A program made the position numbers and the translations under genes. This document shows positions 10,292 to 19,166 of a stretch of 64,000 bases of DNA, piece after piece. Positions within the stretch are counted from its first letter, which is position 1. Each line of letters starts with the position of its first letter. This DNA is from Shewanella amazonensis SB2B (GTDB taxonomy: Bacteria > Pseudomonadota > Gammaproteobacteria > Enterobacterales > Shewanellaceae): contig NC_008700.1 of NCBI RefSeq assembly GCF_000015245.1, positions 2,238,001 through 2,302,000 of the forward strand. Direction: 5' to 3'. A model generated the notes under the pieces. That model saw only the letters and a program-made list of their open reading frames with translations. It had not been told where the DNA came from and searched no databases.

Positions 10292-11023
10292 ATGACCAAT
10301 CAACAGGACACACTGTTCGCCGAGCCAGGCGAGCATCAGGGTAACTTCCAGTTTGACAGTCGCGTTGCCGGTGTATTTGGCGACATGATCCGCCGCTCAG
10401 TGCCCGGTTACACGCAAATCATTAACACGATTGGTGAAATTGCTGACCGCTGCGTCACGCCAGGCTCCAATGTTTATGATCTGGGCTGTTCTCTGGGAGC
10501 CGCGACTCTTGCCATCCGCCGCAAAATCGAAGGTCGCAATGCGCGCATTTTTGCCATCGATAACAGCGAGCCTATGTTGGTACGGGCTGAAGAAAACCTC
10601 TCCGCTTACGTGAGCGACACCAAAGTTTTCTTTCAGCTGGCTGATATTCGAGATCAAACGTTTGAAAATGCCTCTCTGGTGGTGCTCAACTTTACCCTGC
10701 AGTTTTTGCCGCCAGACGACAGAGACACCCTGCTGGCACGCATCTATCAGGGACTTAACCCCGGCGGTATCCTGCTGCTGTCTGAAAAACTCAAATTTGA
10801 CGGCGTCGATGTCCAGGCATTACTGGACTCGCTGCATCTCGATTTCAAACGGGCAAATGGTTATAGCGAACTGGAAATCAGTCAAAAACGCAGCGCCATT
10901 GAGAATGTACTGATCCCCGACACGCTGGAACAGCACAAAACCCGACTGAACCAAGCCGGCTTCACCCAGGCTGACCTTTGGTTCCAATGTTTTAATTTTG
11001 CATCTATGGTGGCTATCAAGTGA
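10292..11023 (+). CDS. cmoA: Carboxy-S-adenosylmethionine synthase CmoA
   Basis: 243 aa. CmoA converts SAM and prephenate to carboxy-SAM, which CmoB uses to make 5-oxyacetyluridine at the wobble position of tRNA. The Rossmann motif [12 protein letters not shown], the acidic loop FAIDNSEPM and [12 protein letters not shown] are characteristic of CmoA rather than other methyltransferases. The last codons overlap the cmoB start by GTGA, and the two genes form the usual pair. Confidence 0.96.
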   Translation: MTNQQDTLFAEPGEHQGNFQFDSRVAGVFGDMIRRSVPGYTQIINTIGEIADRCVTPGSNVYDLGCSLGAATLAIRRKIEGRNARIFAIDNSEPMLVRAEENLSAYVSDTKVFFQLADIRDQTFENASLVVLNFTLQFLPPDDRDTLLARIYQGLNPGGILLLSEKLKFDGVDVQALLDSLHLDFKRANGYSELEISQKRSAIENVLIPDTLEQHKTRLNQAGFTQADLWFQCFNFASMVAIK

Positions 11024-12012
11024 TCAGTTTCTCAAGCTTTTATCGCCAAATCGCCGATACTCAATTGCAACACTGGCTTGAGTCTTTGCCCGCAATTCTG
11101 GGTGAATGGCAACGCCAACATAAACATGGAAACCTGCCCAAATGGGAGAAGGTGCTGGCAAAGCTGCACTATCCGGCCCCTGAGTTCCTTGACTTGAAAG
11201 ACAGCGTGACGATTGGCGATGGGCTGCAACTTGACAGCGGACAAACCGAGAAACTCGAAAACCTGCTGAAAATACTGCAACCATGGCGCAAGGGGCCGTT
11301 CCATGTACATGGGATTCATATTGATACCGAGTGGCGCAGCGACTGGAAATGGGACAGGGTTTCCCCCCACTTAAGCCCGCTGACCAATCGCACGGTATTG
11401 GATGTGGGATGTGGCAGCGGCTATCACATGTGGCGCATGCTGGGTGCGGGAGCCAAACGGGTGGTGGGAATAGACCCATCTGCACTGTTTCTGTGCCAGT
11501 TTGAAGCCATTAAGCGCCTGATAGATACCGAGCTGCCAGTGCACCTATTGCCACTGGGCATAGAGGAACTGCCGCCGCTGGATGCGTTCGATACTGTGTT
11601 CTCTATGGGCGTGCTTTATCACAGACGCTCCCCCATCGATCACTTGTTACAACTTAGGGATCAATTGCGAATGGGTGGTGAACTTGTGTTGGAAACCCTG
11701 GTGGTAGATGGTGATAAAGACACGGTTCTGGTGCCCCAAGATAGATATGGCAAGATGAATAATGTATGGTTTTTACCATCAATTGATGCACTTAAGCTGT
11801 GGCTTGAGAAATGTGACTTTACCGATGTGCGCTGTGTGAATGTGGATGTCACCTCCCTTGCGGAGCAGCGCAGTACCCCATGGATGCAAAATGAATCGCT
11901 TGTGGATTACCTGGATCCCAAGGACGTCAATCTTACAGTAGAGGGATATCCGGCACCCAAGCGGGCCACCTTCATTGCGGTAAAGAACCGCAGTCCACAG
12001 GATGCAGACTGA
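11020..12012 (+). CDS. cmoB: tRNA U34 carboxymethyltransferase CmoB
   Basis: 330 aa. CmoB transfers the carboxymethyl group from carboxy-SAM to 5-hydroxyuridine-34 of tRNA. The SAM-fold motif [19 protein letters not shown], then [10 protein letters not shown] and [16 protein letters not shown], match CmoB closely. The start is GTG at 11020, inside the cmoA stop (GTGA overlap), so the two are translationally coupled. Confidence 0.96.
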   Translation: MISFSSFYRQIADTQLQHWLESLPAILGEWQRQHKHGNLPKWEKVLAKLHYPAPEFLDLKDSVTIGDGLQLDSGQTEKLENLLKILQPWRKGPFHVHGIHIDTEWRSDWKWDRVSPHLSPLTNRTVLDVGCGSGYHMWRMLGAGAKRVVGIDPSALFLCQFEAIKRLIDTELPVHLLPLGIEELPPLDAFDTVFSMGVLYHRRSPIDHLLQLRDQLRMGGELVLETLVVDGDKDTVLVPQDRYGKMNNVWFLPSIDALKLWLEKCDFTDVRCVNVDVTSLAEQRSTPWMQNESLVDYLDPKDVNLTVEGYPAPKRATFIAVKNRSPQDAD

Positions 12013-12046
12013 GACAAGAACCGCTATCGAAAGGGAAGCAAAGACT

Positions 12047-12766
12047 ATGTTCAAACATACCCTGGCCGTTGCCATCATCGCCGTATGTGCAGGTTGCAGC
12101 ACTACCTCCAAACCCGAAGTTGCAGGCCCTGCCCCGCTAAATGCCCAAGAGCTGAAAGCCAACCTCGATAACAGTGAAGCGCGCATGATGGCCGTTATCG
12201 ATAAGGGAAATCTGGATACACAAGCCAAACTTTCTGAACTGAACAGCGCCATCGCAGCCCTGGATAAAAACCTCGCGACATTCAAGCAAAATAATCAAAT
12301 GACTGCGGCCGCAGTAGTACCTGTCGAATGTCCGCCCAGTGCCATCGGCGACAAGTTCATGCTGGGGGAAGTCGAAAAAGTCTTCATCGACGAACTTAAA
12401 GCCAGCTTTCACACCCGCATCGACACGGGGGCTGAAAGCTCGTCACTGGATGCCCGCAACATCCTCCTGTTTGAGCGAGACGGCGAACAATGGGTGCGCT
12501 TCGATGTGATGGTACAGGGAGAATCCAAACCGGCCTCCACCTATGAGTCAAAAGTGGTGCGTTTTGTGCGCATTAAACAGGAAGGCGATGTGGACGACCG
12601 TCGTCCTGTTATTCACGCCCACCTTAAAATCGGCAAATACAGCGCCGAAACCGATCTGAATCTAACCGACCGCAGCCATCTGGATTATCCCTTGTTGCTT
12701 GGCCGTAAATTTATCAAAGACATTGCAGTTGTGGATGTCAGCCAGCAGTTCATTCACGGAAAGTAA
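12047..12766 (+). CDS. Retropepsin-like lipoprotein (putative ATP-dependent zinc protease family)
   Basis: 239 aa from the ATG at 12047; the frame opens 15 codons earlier inside cmoB but the signal sequence begins here. The N-terminus is a lipoprotein signal ending in a lipobox-like VCAGC, so the protein should be tethered to a membrane facing the periplasm. A short coiled-coil-like linker is followed by a single-lobe aspartic-protease-type domain with IDTGAESSSLDA (Asp-Thr-Gly) and the hydrophobic LLLGRKFI motif near the end. The family is called a zinc protease in databases (PF05618), but the DTG motif points to a retropepsin fold. It is first in an operon with the 7TM transglutaminase-like and ATP-grasp genes, a combination seen in many proteobacteria. 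Its substrate is unknown. Confidence 0.85.
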   Translation: MFKHTLAVAIIAVCAGCSTTSKPEVAGPAPLNAQELKANLDNSEARMMAVIDKGNLDTQAKLSELNSAIAALDKNLATFKQNNQMTAAAVVPVECPPSAIGDKFMLGEVEKVFIDELKASFHTRIDTGAESSSLDARNILLFERDGEQWVRFDVMVQGESKPASTYESKVVRFVRIKQEGDVDDRRPVIHAHLKIGKYSAETDLNLTDRSHLDYPLLLGRKFIKDIAVVDVSQQFIHGK

Positions 12767-12792
12767 CAGATCTCAAGAGCAAAGGAGCGCAG

Positions 12793-14295
12793 ATGCACTC
12801 ACGTAAGCCATTTTATATTTTCGTTTTTTTATTGGTTGTCCTTGGGATCTCCAGCAGTATTTATCGCGGTGTAGAGCACAGGGTACCCTTCTTGCCGGGC
12901 GAGCAGGTCAATACCTGGGCGATAGATGCAAAGGTCAGCTTTATCGGCCAGGGTGGCGAAAGTGAAGTGTCGCTTGCCTTACCCCAGGACCCCGCATTTG
13001 AAGTGCTGCTTGAGCACACAACGTCTGCTGGTTTTGGCCTGGCGATGATGGACGATGCCGACGGGCGACGTGCATTGTGGAGCAAACGTGCGGTGCTTGG
13101 GCAACAGGATCTCTACTATAAGGTGACCTTGGTTCCCACAGGCATTTCTCGGTTAGTTGAGGATATCGAACCAAAAACGCCCGAAGCGCCTGTCTGGGCC
13201 GCCACCGAGCAGACCGCCGCTCAGGAAGTCATCGATGCCGCCTGGGAACGCAGTGGCTCCAACCTCTCCTATGCCCGCCAACTGGTAACTCTGGTGGGGA
13301 CCGAAAAGAGCCAGAATCTGGCGCTGCTGCTGACAGCCCAAACGCCAAGCCGCCTCTTTATCAACTTGCTGGCCGCCAAGGGGGTTCCCGCCCGTGAAGT
13401 CTCAGCCCTGTTTCTGGAAGATCAGCGCCGGCGCCAGCAACTGGTGCCCTTTGTGGAAGTGTACGACCAGGGTGAATGGTATCTCTTTGATGCCACAAGT
13501 GGCAAAGAAGGACGCCCAGAGAATCTGCTGTTGTGGGAACGTCAGGGCAAGTCGGTACTGGACGTGATAGGCGGCAACAATTCTCAGGTAAGCTTTTCCA
13601 TGCTGATGGAAACCCGCCCCGCCCTTGCCACCTCCATCGACATGATGGAAACCACTCAGGGACTGGACTTTTCACTCTATCAATTGCCACTGGAAGAACA
13701 GAGCCTGTTCAAAGGGATTTTGCTTATCCCCATCGGCGTGCTGATGGTGGTGTTTTTGCGGGTGATAATCGGTATAAAAACCTCTGGCACCTTTATGCCG
13801 GTGTTGATTGCACTGGCCTTTATCCAAACCACCCTGCTCACAGGTTTGGTTGGCTTTTTACTGATTGTGGCCTGTGGCCTGATGATCCGCTCTTATCTGT
13901 CGCACCTTAACCTGCTGCTGATTTCGCGAATATCGGCGGTCATCATAGTGGTGATTGGCATCATAGGTATCTTTACCCTGCTGTCTTACAAGTTTGGCCT
14001 CAGCGAAGGCCTGACCATTACCTTCTTCCCGATGATCATCCTCGCCTGGACCATTGAGCGAATGTCTATCCTGTGGGAAGAAGAAGGCGCCAAAGAAGTC
14101 GTGCTTCAGGGTGGCGGCAGCCTCTTGGTTGCGACTCTGGCCTACCTCGCCATGAGCGCAAGCTGGGTCCAGCACTGGGTGTTCAACTTCCTCGGGATCC
14201 ACCTGGTGATCCTGGCGTTGGTGATGTTGATGGGCCAATACACGGGCTATCGCCTGCTCGAGCTTAAGCGCTTTAAACCCCTGGCGGGAGAATAA
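12793..14295 (+). CDS. Inactive transglutaminase fused to seven transmembrane helices
   Basis: 500 aa with an AAAGGAG site before the ATG. One N-terminal TM anchor (about 5-24) leads into a periplasmic domain; about 150-275 has the shape of a transglutaminase-like domain (LAAKGVPAREV, then FVEVYDQGEWYLFDAT). The catalytic Cys is missing (NLALLLTAQTPS in its place) and the His of the usual HAWVEVY is replaced (VPFVEVY), so it should bind but not cut or join peptides. The C-terminal half has about seven TM helices from residue 310. The family is found next to the retropepsin-like and ATP-grasp genes, as here. It may act as a periplasmic receptor for the modified peptide; this is inference. Confidence 0.88.
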   Translation: MHSRKPFYIFVFLLVVLGISSSIYRGVEHRVPFLPGEQVNTWAIDAKVSFIGQGGESEVSLALPQDPAFEVLLEHTTSAGFGLAMMDDADGRRALWSKRAVLGQQDLYYKVTLVPTGISRLVEDIEPKTPEAPVWAATEQTAAQEVIDAAWERSGSNLSYARQLVTLVGTEKSQNLALLLTAQTPSRLFINLLAAKGVPAREVSALFLEDQRRRQQLVPFVEVYDQGEWYLFDATSGKEGRPENLLLWERQGKSVLDVIGGNNSQVSFSMLMETRPALATSIDMMETTQGLDFSLYQLPLEEQSLFKGILLIPIGVLMVVFLRVIIGIKTSGTFMPVLIALAFIQTTLLTGLVGFLLIVACGLMIRSYLSHLNLLLISRISAVIIVVIGIIGIFTLLSYKFGLSEGLTITFFPMIILAWTIERMSILWEEEGAKEVVLQGGGSLLVATLAYLAMSASWVQHWVFNFLGIHLVILALVMLMGQYTGYRLLELKRFKPLAGE

Positions 14296-14296
14296 C

Positions 14297-15253
14297 ATGA
14301 AATTTGCCTGGCCTTGGGAGCTTCGCCGCGCGGGTGTGCTCAATATGAACAAGCGCAATATCGACTTTATCGGTCGATATAACCCGCGAAAATACTATCA
14401 GCGGGTGGATGACAAACTGACCACCAAGCAGCTGGCCCTTGCCAACGACATCGCAGTACCGGATTTGATTGGTGTGGTGCAGGAGCAGCACGAGATTGCC
14501 GAAATCCCGGAAATGGTACAGGGGCGCGGCGGCTTTGTGATTAAGCCCGCCAAGGGCTCCGGGGGCAAAGGGATTTTGGTGATCACCAAGGTCGAAAACG
14601 GTCGCTACTACAAACCCAGTGGCAATGAAGTCACACCCAGCGAAATCGACCGCCATGTCTCCAATATCTTAAGTGGCCTCTTCTCTCTTGGCGGCAAACC
14701 CGATGTCGCCATTGTAGAAGGGCTTATTCAGTTTGATCCCGTATTCGATGGCTACAGCTATGAAGGGGTACCGGATATCCGTTTGATTGTGTTCAAGGGA
14801 TATCCTGTAATGGGCATGTTGCGCCTGTCTACCGCAGCGTCCGATGGCAAGGCTAACCTGCACCAGGGCGCGGTGGGGGTTGGCATTGATATCGCCACAG
14901 GTAAAGGCCTCAGAGCAGTGCAGTTTAACGAGCCTATCGAGTTTCACCCCGACACAGGCAAGCGCCTGATGGACATTCAGGTGCCAAATTGGGATACCCT
15001 GCTGACCACCGCCTCCAGTGCCTATGAAATGTGTGAGCTTGGTTATCTTGGTACCGATATGGTGCTGGACAGCGAAAAAGGCCCTCTGCTGCTGGAGCTA
15101 AACGCCCGACCGGGTCTCGCCATACAAATCGCCAACGGCAAGGGATTGCTGCCAAGACTTAAACACGTGGAATCGCTCGGCAACAAGTTTATGGATGTGA
15201 ATGACAGGGTGGCCTATGCCAAAGTGCATTTCGGCGCTCACGCTGACCGCTAG
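14297..15253 (+). CDS. ATP-grasp ligase, alpha-L-glutamate ligase-like (RimK-related)
   Basis: 318 aa; ATG one base after the upstream stop with GGGAG in front. The ATP-grasp fold is clear: GGFVIKPAKGSGGKGILVI binds ATP, and LLLELNARPGLAIQIAN holds the metal-binding Glu and Asn. Relatives attach amino acids to carboxylates (glutamate ligation, RimK type). No signal peptide, so it works in the cytoplasm, unlike its periplasmic neighbours. The acceptor is unknown. Confidence 0.88.
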   Translation: MKFAWPWELRRAGVLNMNKRNIDFIGRYNPRKYYQRVDDKLTTKQLALANDIAVPDLIGVVQEQHEIAEIPEMVQGRGGFVIKPAKGSGGKGILVITKVENGRYYKPSGNEVTPSEIDRHVSNILSGLFSLGGKPDVAIVEGLIQFDPVFDGYSYEGVPDIRLIVFKGYPVMGMLRLSTAASDGKANLHQGAVGVGIDIATGKGLRAVQFNEPIEFHPDTGKRLMDIQVPNWDTLLTTASSAYEMCELGYLGTDMVLDSEKGPLLLELNARPGLAIQIANGKGLLPRLKHVESLGNKFMDVNDRVAYAKVHFGAHADR

Positions 15254-16880
15254 TCTCTGGTGCAGTACTGCGATTGCCAATCCTGTGATGCTGCTGGCGG
15301 AGCAATGCCAGCAGCTGACCCTGGCAAGTGACTTCGACGCAGCCTTCAACCCGGAAAGTCTTGACCTCATTCAGGATCCACTCTCGGCTGCAGTTCAAGC
15401 CACGCAATTTGAACGGCTCAGCCTGGGCTTTAACAATATATCGTCCCGGGTCAGCCTTTACCTTAGTGAGCCACTGTCGAAAGACGGCCGCGATATCCTG
15501 GTAAACTGCCAAATCCGCCTCGCTGATGAAATAGACCAAATCACGCAAAAGGTTGCGTTTAAGCAGCTCAGTCTTCGCTTGCAAACCCATGGCGAAGGCG
15601 ATACGGCAGCGTTGGGGCAAGCAATGTATAGGCTGGCGAGTATGCGATTGTCGGCTACTGACAAAGCCCGATTGCACACCGCAGAGGCCAGTTTTATGAC
15701 TGGCCACAAGCGCGGAGAATTCAGTTTACAGCCCACTGACGAATGCCAAATTGTCAGTGAAAATAAATCATCAAAAAACCAAATAAGCAATGCTGTTGCG
15801 GTTTATTTGAGCGAACAAATCAATGAAGAATGCCGCGAGAGCGCTTGGAAATCCTATCAAATTAGAGCGCGCGAACTGAGCCTTAGTGCCTTGAATGTCA
15901 TTCACGACATAAGACAGTCACAGGCCATTCAGCAGGGCTTTGCAGATTACGTAAGTCTTGCACTCAACAACACCTTCTTCGCCACCCCGGACACGGCGCT
16001 CGCCTTCTTGCAGGCCACCCGTCCTGATAAGACATTGGCGCCCTGGAACATAGGCCGGGCACTGAAACAGGCCGACGGCAACCGCACTCCCATTGACAGC
16101 AACTGGCTGTTAAACACCTTGCTCAATGAGTTACAAACATTCGGCATTCGGTTCGACTGGCTCAGCGATACTCATTTACGGCTCTGGCTTAATAACAGAC
16201 TTCTTGGGGAGCTTGCCATTGCCACAGGTAAAGACCCGGACTTTCAGCTCACCCGCCCAGGTATTTTTACACGCCAGTTCAATCAGGGCCTGTTAATCCG
16301 GCCTGATGTGTTAAAGGGTCGCAGCGCCGCGGCGGATTTTATCCATGCTTTTGCCAGGGCCCTTGCCAATATGACGCAGGTAGAGCGCCACTATTTGCTG
16401 GCGAGGCAAAGTGAATATGATGACAGTCGGGCGCTTGCAGCCAACTGGCTGGCACTGATACTGGAAAACAAGCTCAGTAGCCGATTGCCGGCGGCCACGC
16501 CAAGGGAAGCGATAGTCGACGCCCACCGCCTGGCCCAAAACTACTATCGCTCGGCGTTGGCACTGGATTTCTATCGATATCAACCTGCGGGAATAGACAG
16601 ATTTGCAGAACATTTTGAGGGGCAATGGCCGAGTGTAGACGCTCAGTACCAAAGTACCATAGCACTCGTGCAACAAGGCCCCTTGCTTTACCGCGAGTTG
16701 TGGCAACAAAGACTCTCCCGCTTTATCACCGACCACCAGCAGATGACCGATGAACACGCCTTTGAACTGCTGCTGGTCAATCCAAATCGTCAATCTTTGA
16801 TGCAGCAACTCACCTCCCTCCTCGGCCGCAGTTACACGGCCGACGAACTGATAAGGAGTATTGCCGATGACCTTCGCTAG
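15216..16880 (+). CDS. Secreted protein resembling an M3 oligopeptidase that lacks the zinc site
   Basis: 554 aa from the ATG at 15216, which has AGGGTGG in front and a good signal peptide ending STAIA/NP; an ATG at 15201 is possible. It overlaps the ATP-grasp gene. I see no established family name, but the layout matches M3 peptidases (thimet oligopeptidase type): FADYVSLALNNTFFATPDTALAFL like the M3 helical region, FGIRFDW then LLGELAIATGKD like the strand before the active site, and SLLGRSYTADELIRSI like the M3 C-terminus. Where the family has HEFGH, this protein has FIHAFARAL, with the Glu and second His lost. I infer a periplasmic pseudo-peptidase that binds peptides. The domain match is by eye only. 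Confidence 0.7.
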   Translation: MPKCISALTLTASLWCSTAIANPVMLLAEQCQQLTLASDFDAAFNPESLDLIQDPLSAAVQATQFERLSLGFNNISSRVSLYLSEPLSKDGRDILVNCQIRLADEIDQITQKVAFKQLSLRLQTHGEGDTAALGQAMYRLASMRLSATDKARLHTAEASFMTGHKRGEFSLQPTDECQIVSENKSSKNQISNAVAVYLSEQINEECRESAWKSYQIRARELSLSALNVIHDIRQSQAIQQGFADYVSLALNNTFFATPDTALAFLQATRPDKTLAPWNIGRALKQADGNRTPIDSNWLLNTLLNELQTFGIRFDWLSDTHLRLWLNNRLLGELAIATGKDPDFQLTRPGIFTRQFNQGLLIRPDVLKGRSAAADFIHAFARALANMTQVERHYLLARQSEYDDSRALAANWLALILENKLSSRLPAATPREAIVDAHRLAQNYYRSALALDFYRYQPAGIDRFAEHFEGQWPSVDAQYQSTIALVQQGPLLYRELWQQRLSRFITDHQQMTDEHAFELLLVNPNRQSLMQQLTSLLGRSYTADELIRSIADDLR

Positions 16881-18027
16881 TAAAACCTGCGCCTTGTTAC
16901 TCTGTGCCAGCCTTTTACCCGCGGCCAATGCCGCAGACAGCAAGGCCGAAGATGCCAAACACAGCAGCAACAACGCTACCGAGCCCATGGGTACGACAGC
17001 GGTTTATCAGGCTATCAAACAGCAATTGGAAGCCAGTCTGTTTGAGTTGCCGCCGCGCGTGCAGGGCCATTACGGCATACGCATGTATCGCATGACAGGC
17101 GATGACAAATATGCCAATGCAGCACTGGTTGATTTGTACGCGGTGACCGAGTCGCAGGCGTTTTATGCCTGTAACCTGGACAAGCCCGGCTTTATTGGCT
17201 CCGCTGCTGAAGAAGCCATTGAGGCACTTGGTCGAGGCCCAAGGGCGAGTGCACGCAAAAAGGCCCTCGACAGCTTTCCGGAGTTTTTGTTTTACACCGA
17301 TGTACTGCTCAGGTTTGCAAGCCGCATCGATGAATTCGGCCTTGAGGGCCCATGTCATGACAAGATGATTGCCGCATTAAAGGCGACTGATCTTAAGCAG
17401 GGACTGACCTCACCTGAGATGATTGAATCCTGGGCCGCGCAGCTTGCCAACTATGTTTACTGGGCGAAACAGCTGGGCGTTGGCGACTACCTCAAAGACT
17501 ACCGGGATGCCTTTAACAAGGTGTACCCTGCATCCCGCGACCAAAACCTGGATAAGGCGCAGTTTCGTAACAAACTCTACGGCATGACCCACTTTGTATT
17601 TGCAGCCAGTGGCTATTACCAGGCGCCCGTTGATGCCAGCGAGTTTGCCTGGGTACTGGAGTATTTCGAGGCCAATATCGACCGGATCCTCAAAGATGCC
17701 ACCGACGACATCATCGCTGAAGTCGGTGTCAGCTTTTTGCTTGCAGGGAAAGACGACAGTGATGTGGTCAGTAAGACCCGGCGTCACATCGTAAAAGCCT
17801 TTGACGAAGAGCACGATATCATCCCTTCGCCAAGGGGCAATCCGGACCTGGCTCTGGGGGAGCACAGAAACATGCTCGCCATGATGCTGTTGCAATGGCC
17901 ACAGACCTTAAGCCCGGGACCTTATCTGGCGGAGCTGAAAGCGACCAAAAAGTATCTGCCGAAAATGGTTACTCCCAAAACGGCGCCCAGCGCCAAATCG
18001 AAAAAGCCGGACAACCTAAAAAAATAG
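16867..18027 (+). CDS. Secreted DUF3541-type protein
   Basis: 386 aa from the ATG at 16867, which follows AAGGAG at the right distance; a TTG six bases earlier is less likely. It overlaps the upstream gene by 14 bp, so the two are probably co-translated. The signal peptide ends near PAANA/AD. The rest is largely helical, with MTGDDKYANAALVDLYAVTESQAFY and SPRGNPDLALGEHRNMLAM, and resembles the family I know as DUF3541. No catalytic motif is evident. The C-terminus is lysine-rich (KSKKPDNLKK). Last gene of the operon starting at 12047. Confidence 0.72.
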   Translation: MTFASKTCALLLCASLLPAANAADSKAEDAKHSSNNATEPMGTTAVYQAIKQQLEASLFELPPRVQGHYGIRMYRMTGDDKYANAALVDLYAVTESQAFYACNLDKPGFIGSAAEEAIEALGRGPRASARKKALDSFPEFLFYTDVLLRFASRIDEFGLEGPCHDKMIAALKATDLKQGLTSPEMIESWAAQLANYVYWAKQLGVGDYLKDYRDAFNKVYPASRDQNLDKAQFRNKLYGMTHFVFAASGYYQAPVDASEFAWVLEYFEANIDRILKDATDDIIAEVGVSFLLAGKDDSDVVSKTRRHIVKAFDEEHDIIPSPRGNPDLALGEHRNMLAMMLLQWPQTLSPGPYLAELKATKKYLPKMVTPKTAPSAKSKKPDNLKK

Positions 18028-18073
18028 AATCACGTGTAACTCACCGTTGATAAAGTAAGGTCACGCAGTAAGT

Positions 18074-18099
18074 CCAAAGACCGCAAAACCGGTCTTTGG
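18074..18099. terminator. Hairpin after the five-gene operon
   Basis: A perfect 10-bp stem (CCAAAGACCG / CGGTCTTTGG) with a 6-base loop lies 47 bp after the DUF3541 stop. There is no T run, so it may stabilise the mRNA end rather than terminate alone. Confidence 0.5.
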
Positions 18100-18260
18100 C
18101 ACCTACAATGCAAAGCCATTAAGATTCATCCTTTTCGGGTCATGACGACAGGACATGAATCGTCACCACACATCTTCTGTTCACAAGAGCCGGATATTTT
18201 TATTGCAAAAAATCGAATTAAAAGTGCAGTATTAAGCAAACTTCTTTCGATGTAGCAGCT

Positions 18261-19166
18261 ATGTTCAGAGCAAAATCCACCCTCGAGCAATGGCGAATTC
18301 TGCAGGCTGTCGTAGACCATGGCGGCTATGCGCAGGCCGCCACTGCCCTAAACAAGAGCCAATCTTCCCTTAACCATGCCGTTGCAAAGTTACAACATCA
18401 GCTGGGGGTGGAGCTTTTGGAGGTTAGGGGACGCAAAGCCTACCTGACTCCCCGCGGGGAAGTACTGCTCAGGCGCAGCCGCTACATCACCCAGTCAGTC
18501 ATGGAGCTTGAGCAACTTGCAGGCAATCTTGAACGCGGCTGGGAACCCAGCCTGACCATAGCCCGGGAAATTATCTATCCCATGGATAAGCTCATCACAG
18601 CCATCAACGCTTTTTTACCCAATGGCAGAGGTACCCGGGTCTCTGTGATTGATTCGGTGCTCAATGGCACCCATGAGTTGGTGGAAGAAAACAAGGTTGA
18701 TATTGCGCTCTGCGGCGGCAATCCCCCAAAGGGACATTTGGCACAGCCACTGTGCGTCGTCGAATTGATTTTAGTGTGTCACCCTTCCAACCCACTTGCC
18801 GCCGAGCTCAAGATCCAGGACGACAAGTTTCTCGCCCAGCATCTGCAAATCGTTATTCGTGATACCGCCGCCAAAACCAATAAGGATATCGGCTGGCTTA
18901 AAGCTGAGCAGCGATGGACGGTGAGTAATTTCCACGAAGCGAAAGCCATTCTGTGTTCGGGTAGCGGCTTTTGCTGGCTGCCAAAAGAGTTGGTTGAAAA
19001 AGAGTTGGCGTCAGGAGACTTGGTCAGACTGTATCTGACCGGAAGTGAAAGCCGGAAGATCCCCATTAATCTGGTTGTCCCTAGCAGAGACGATCAGGGG
19101 CCTGCGGGTGAGGCGTTGGAGCTGCTCATTCTTGCCCAGCATGGTATCTCATGCCAGCGCCAGTAG
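18261..19166 (+). CDS. LysR-family transcriptional regulator
   Basis: 301 aa. The N-terminal winged helix (about 5-65; EQWRILQAVVDHGGYAQAATALNKSQSS, then LTPRGEVLL) and the C-terminal effector domain (about 90-295) fit LysR-type regulators. Its target is unclear: the upstream operon is separated by a hairpin, and the convergent SprA-like gene overlaps its end by 18 bp. A substrate cannot be assigned. Confidence 0.9.
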   Translation: MFRAKSTLEQWRILQAVVDHGGYAQAATALNKSQSSLNHAVAKLQHQLGVELLEVRGRKAYLTPRGEVLLRRSRYITQSVMELEQLAGNLERGWEPSLTIAREIIYPMDKLITAINAFLPNGRGTRVSVIDSVLNGTHELVEENKVDIALCGGNPPKGHLAQPLCVVELILVCHPSNPLAAELKIQDDKFLAQHLQIVIRDTAAKTNKDIGWLKAEQRWTVSNFHEAKAILCSGSGFCWLPKELVEKELASGDLVRLYLTGSESRKIPINLVVPSRDDQGPAGEALELLILAQHGISCQRQ

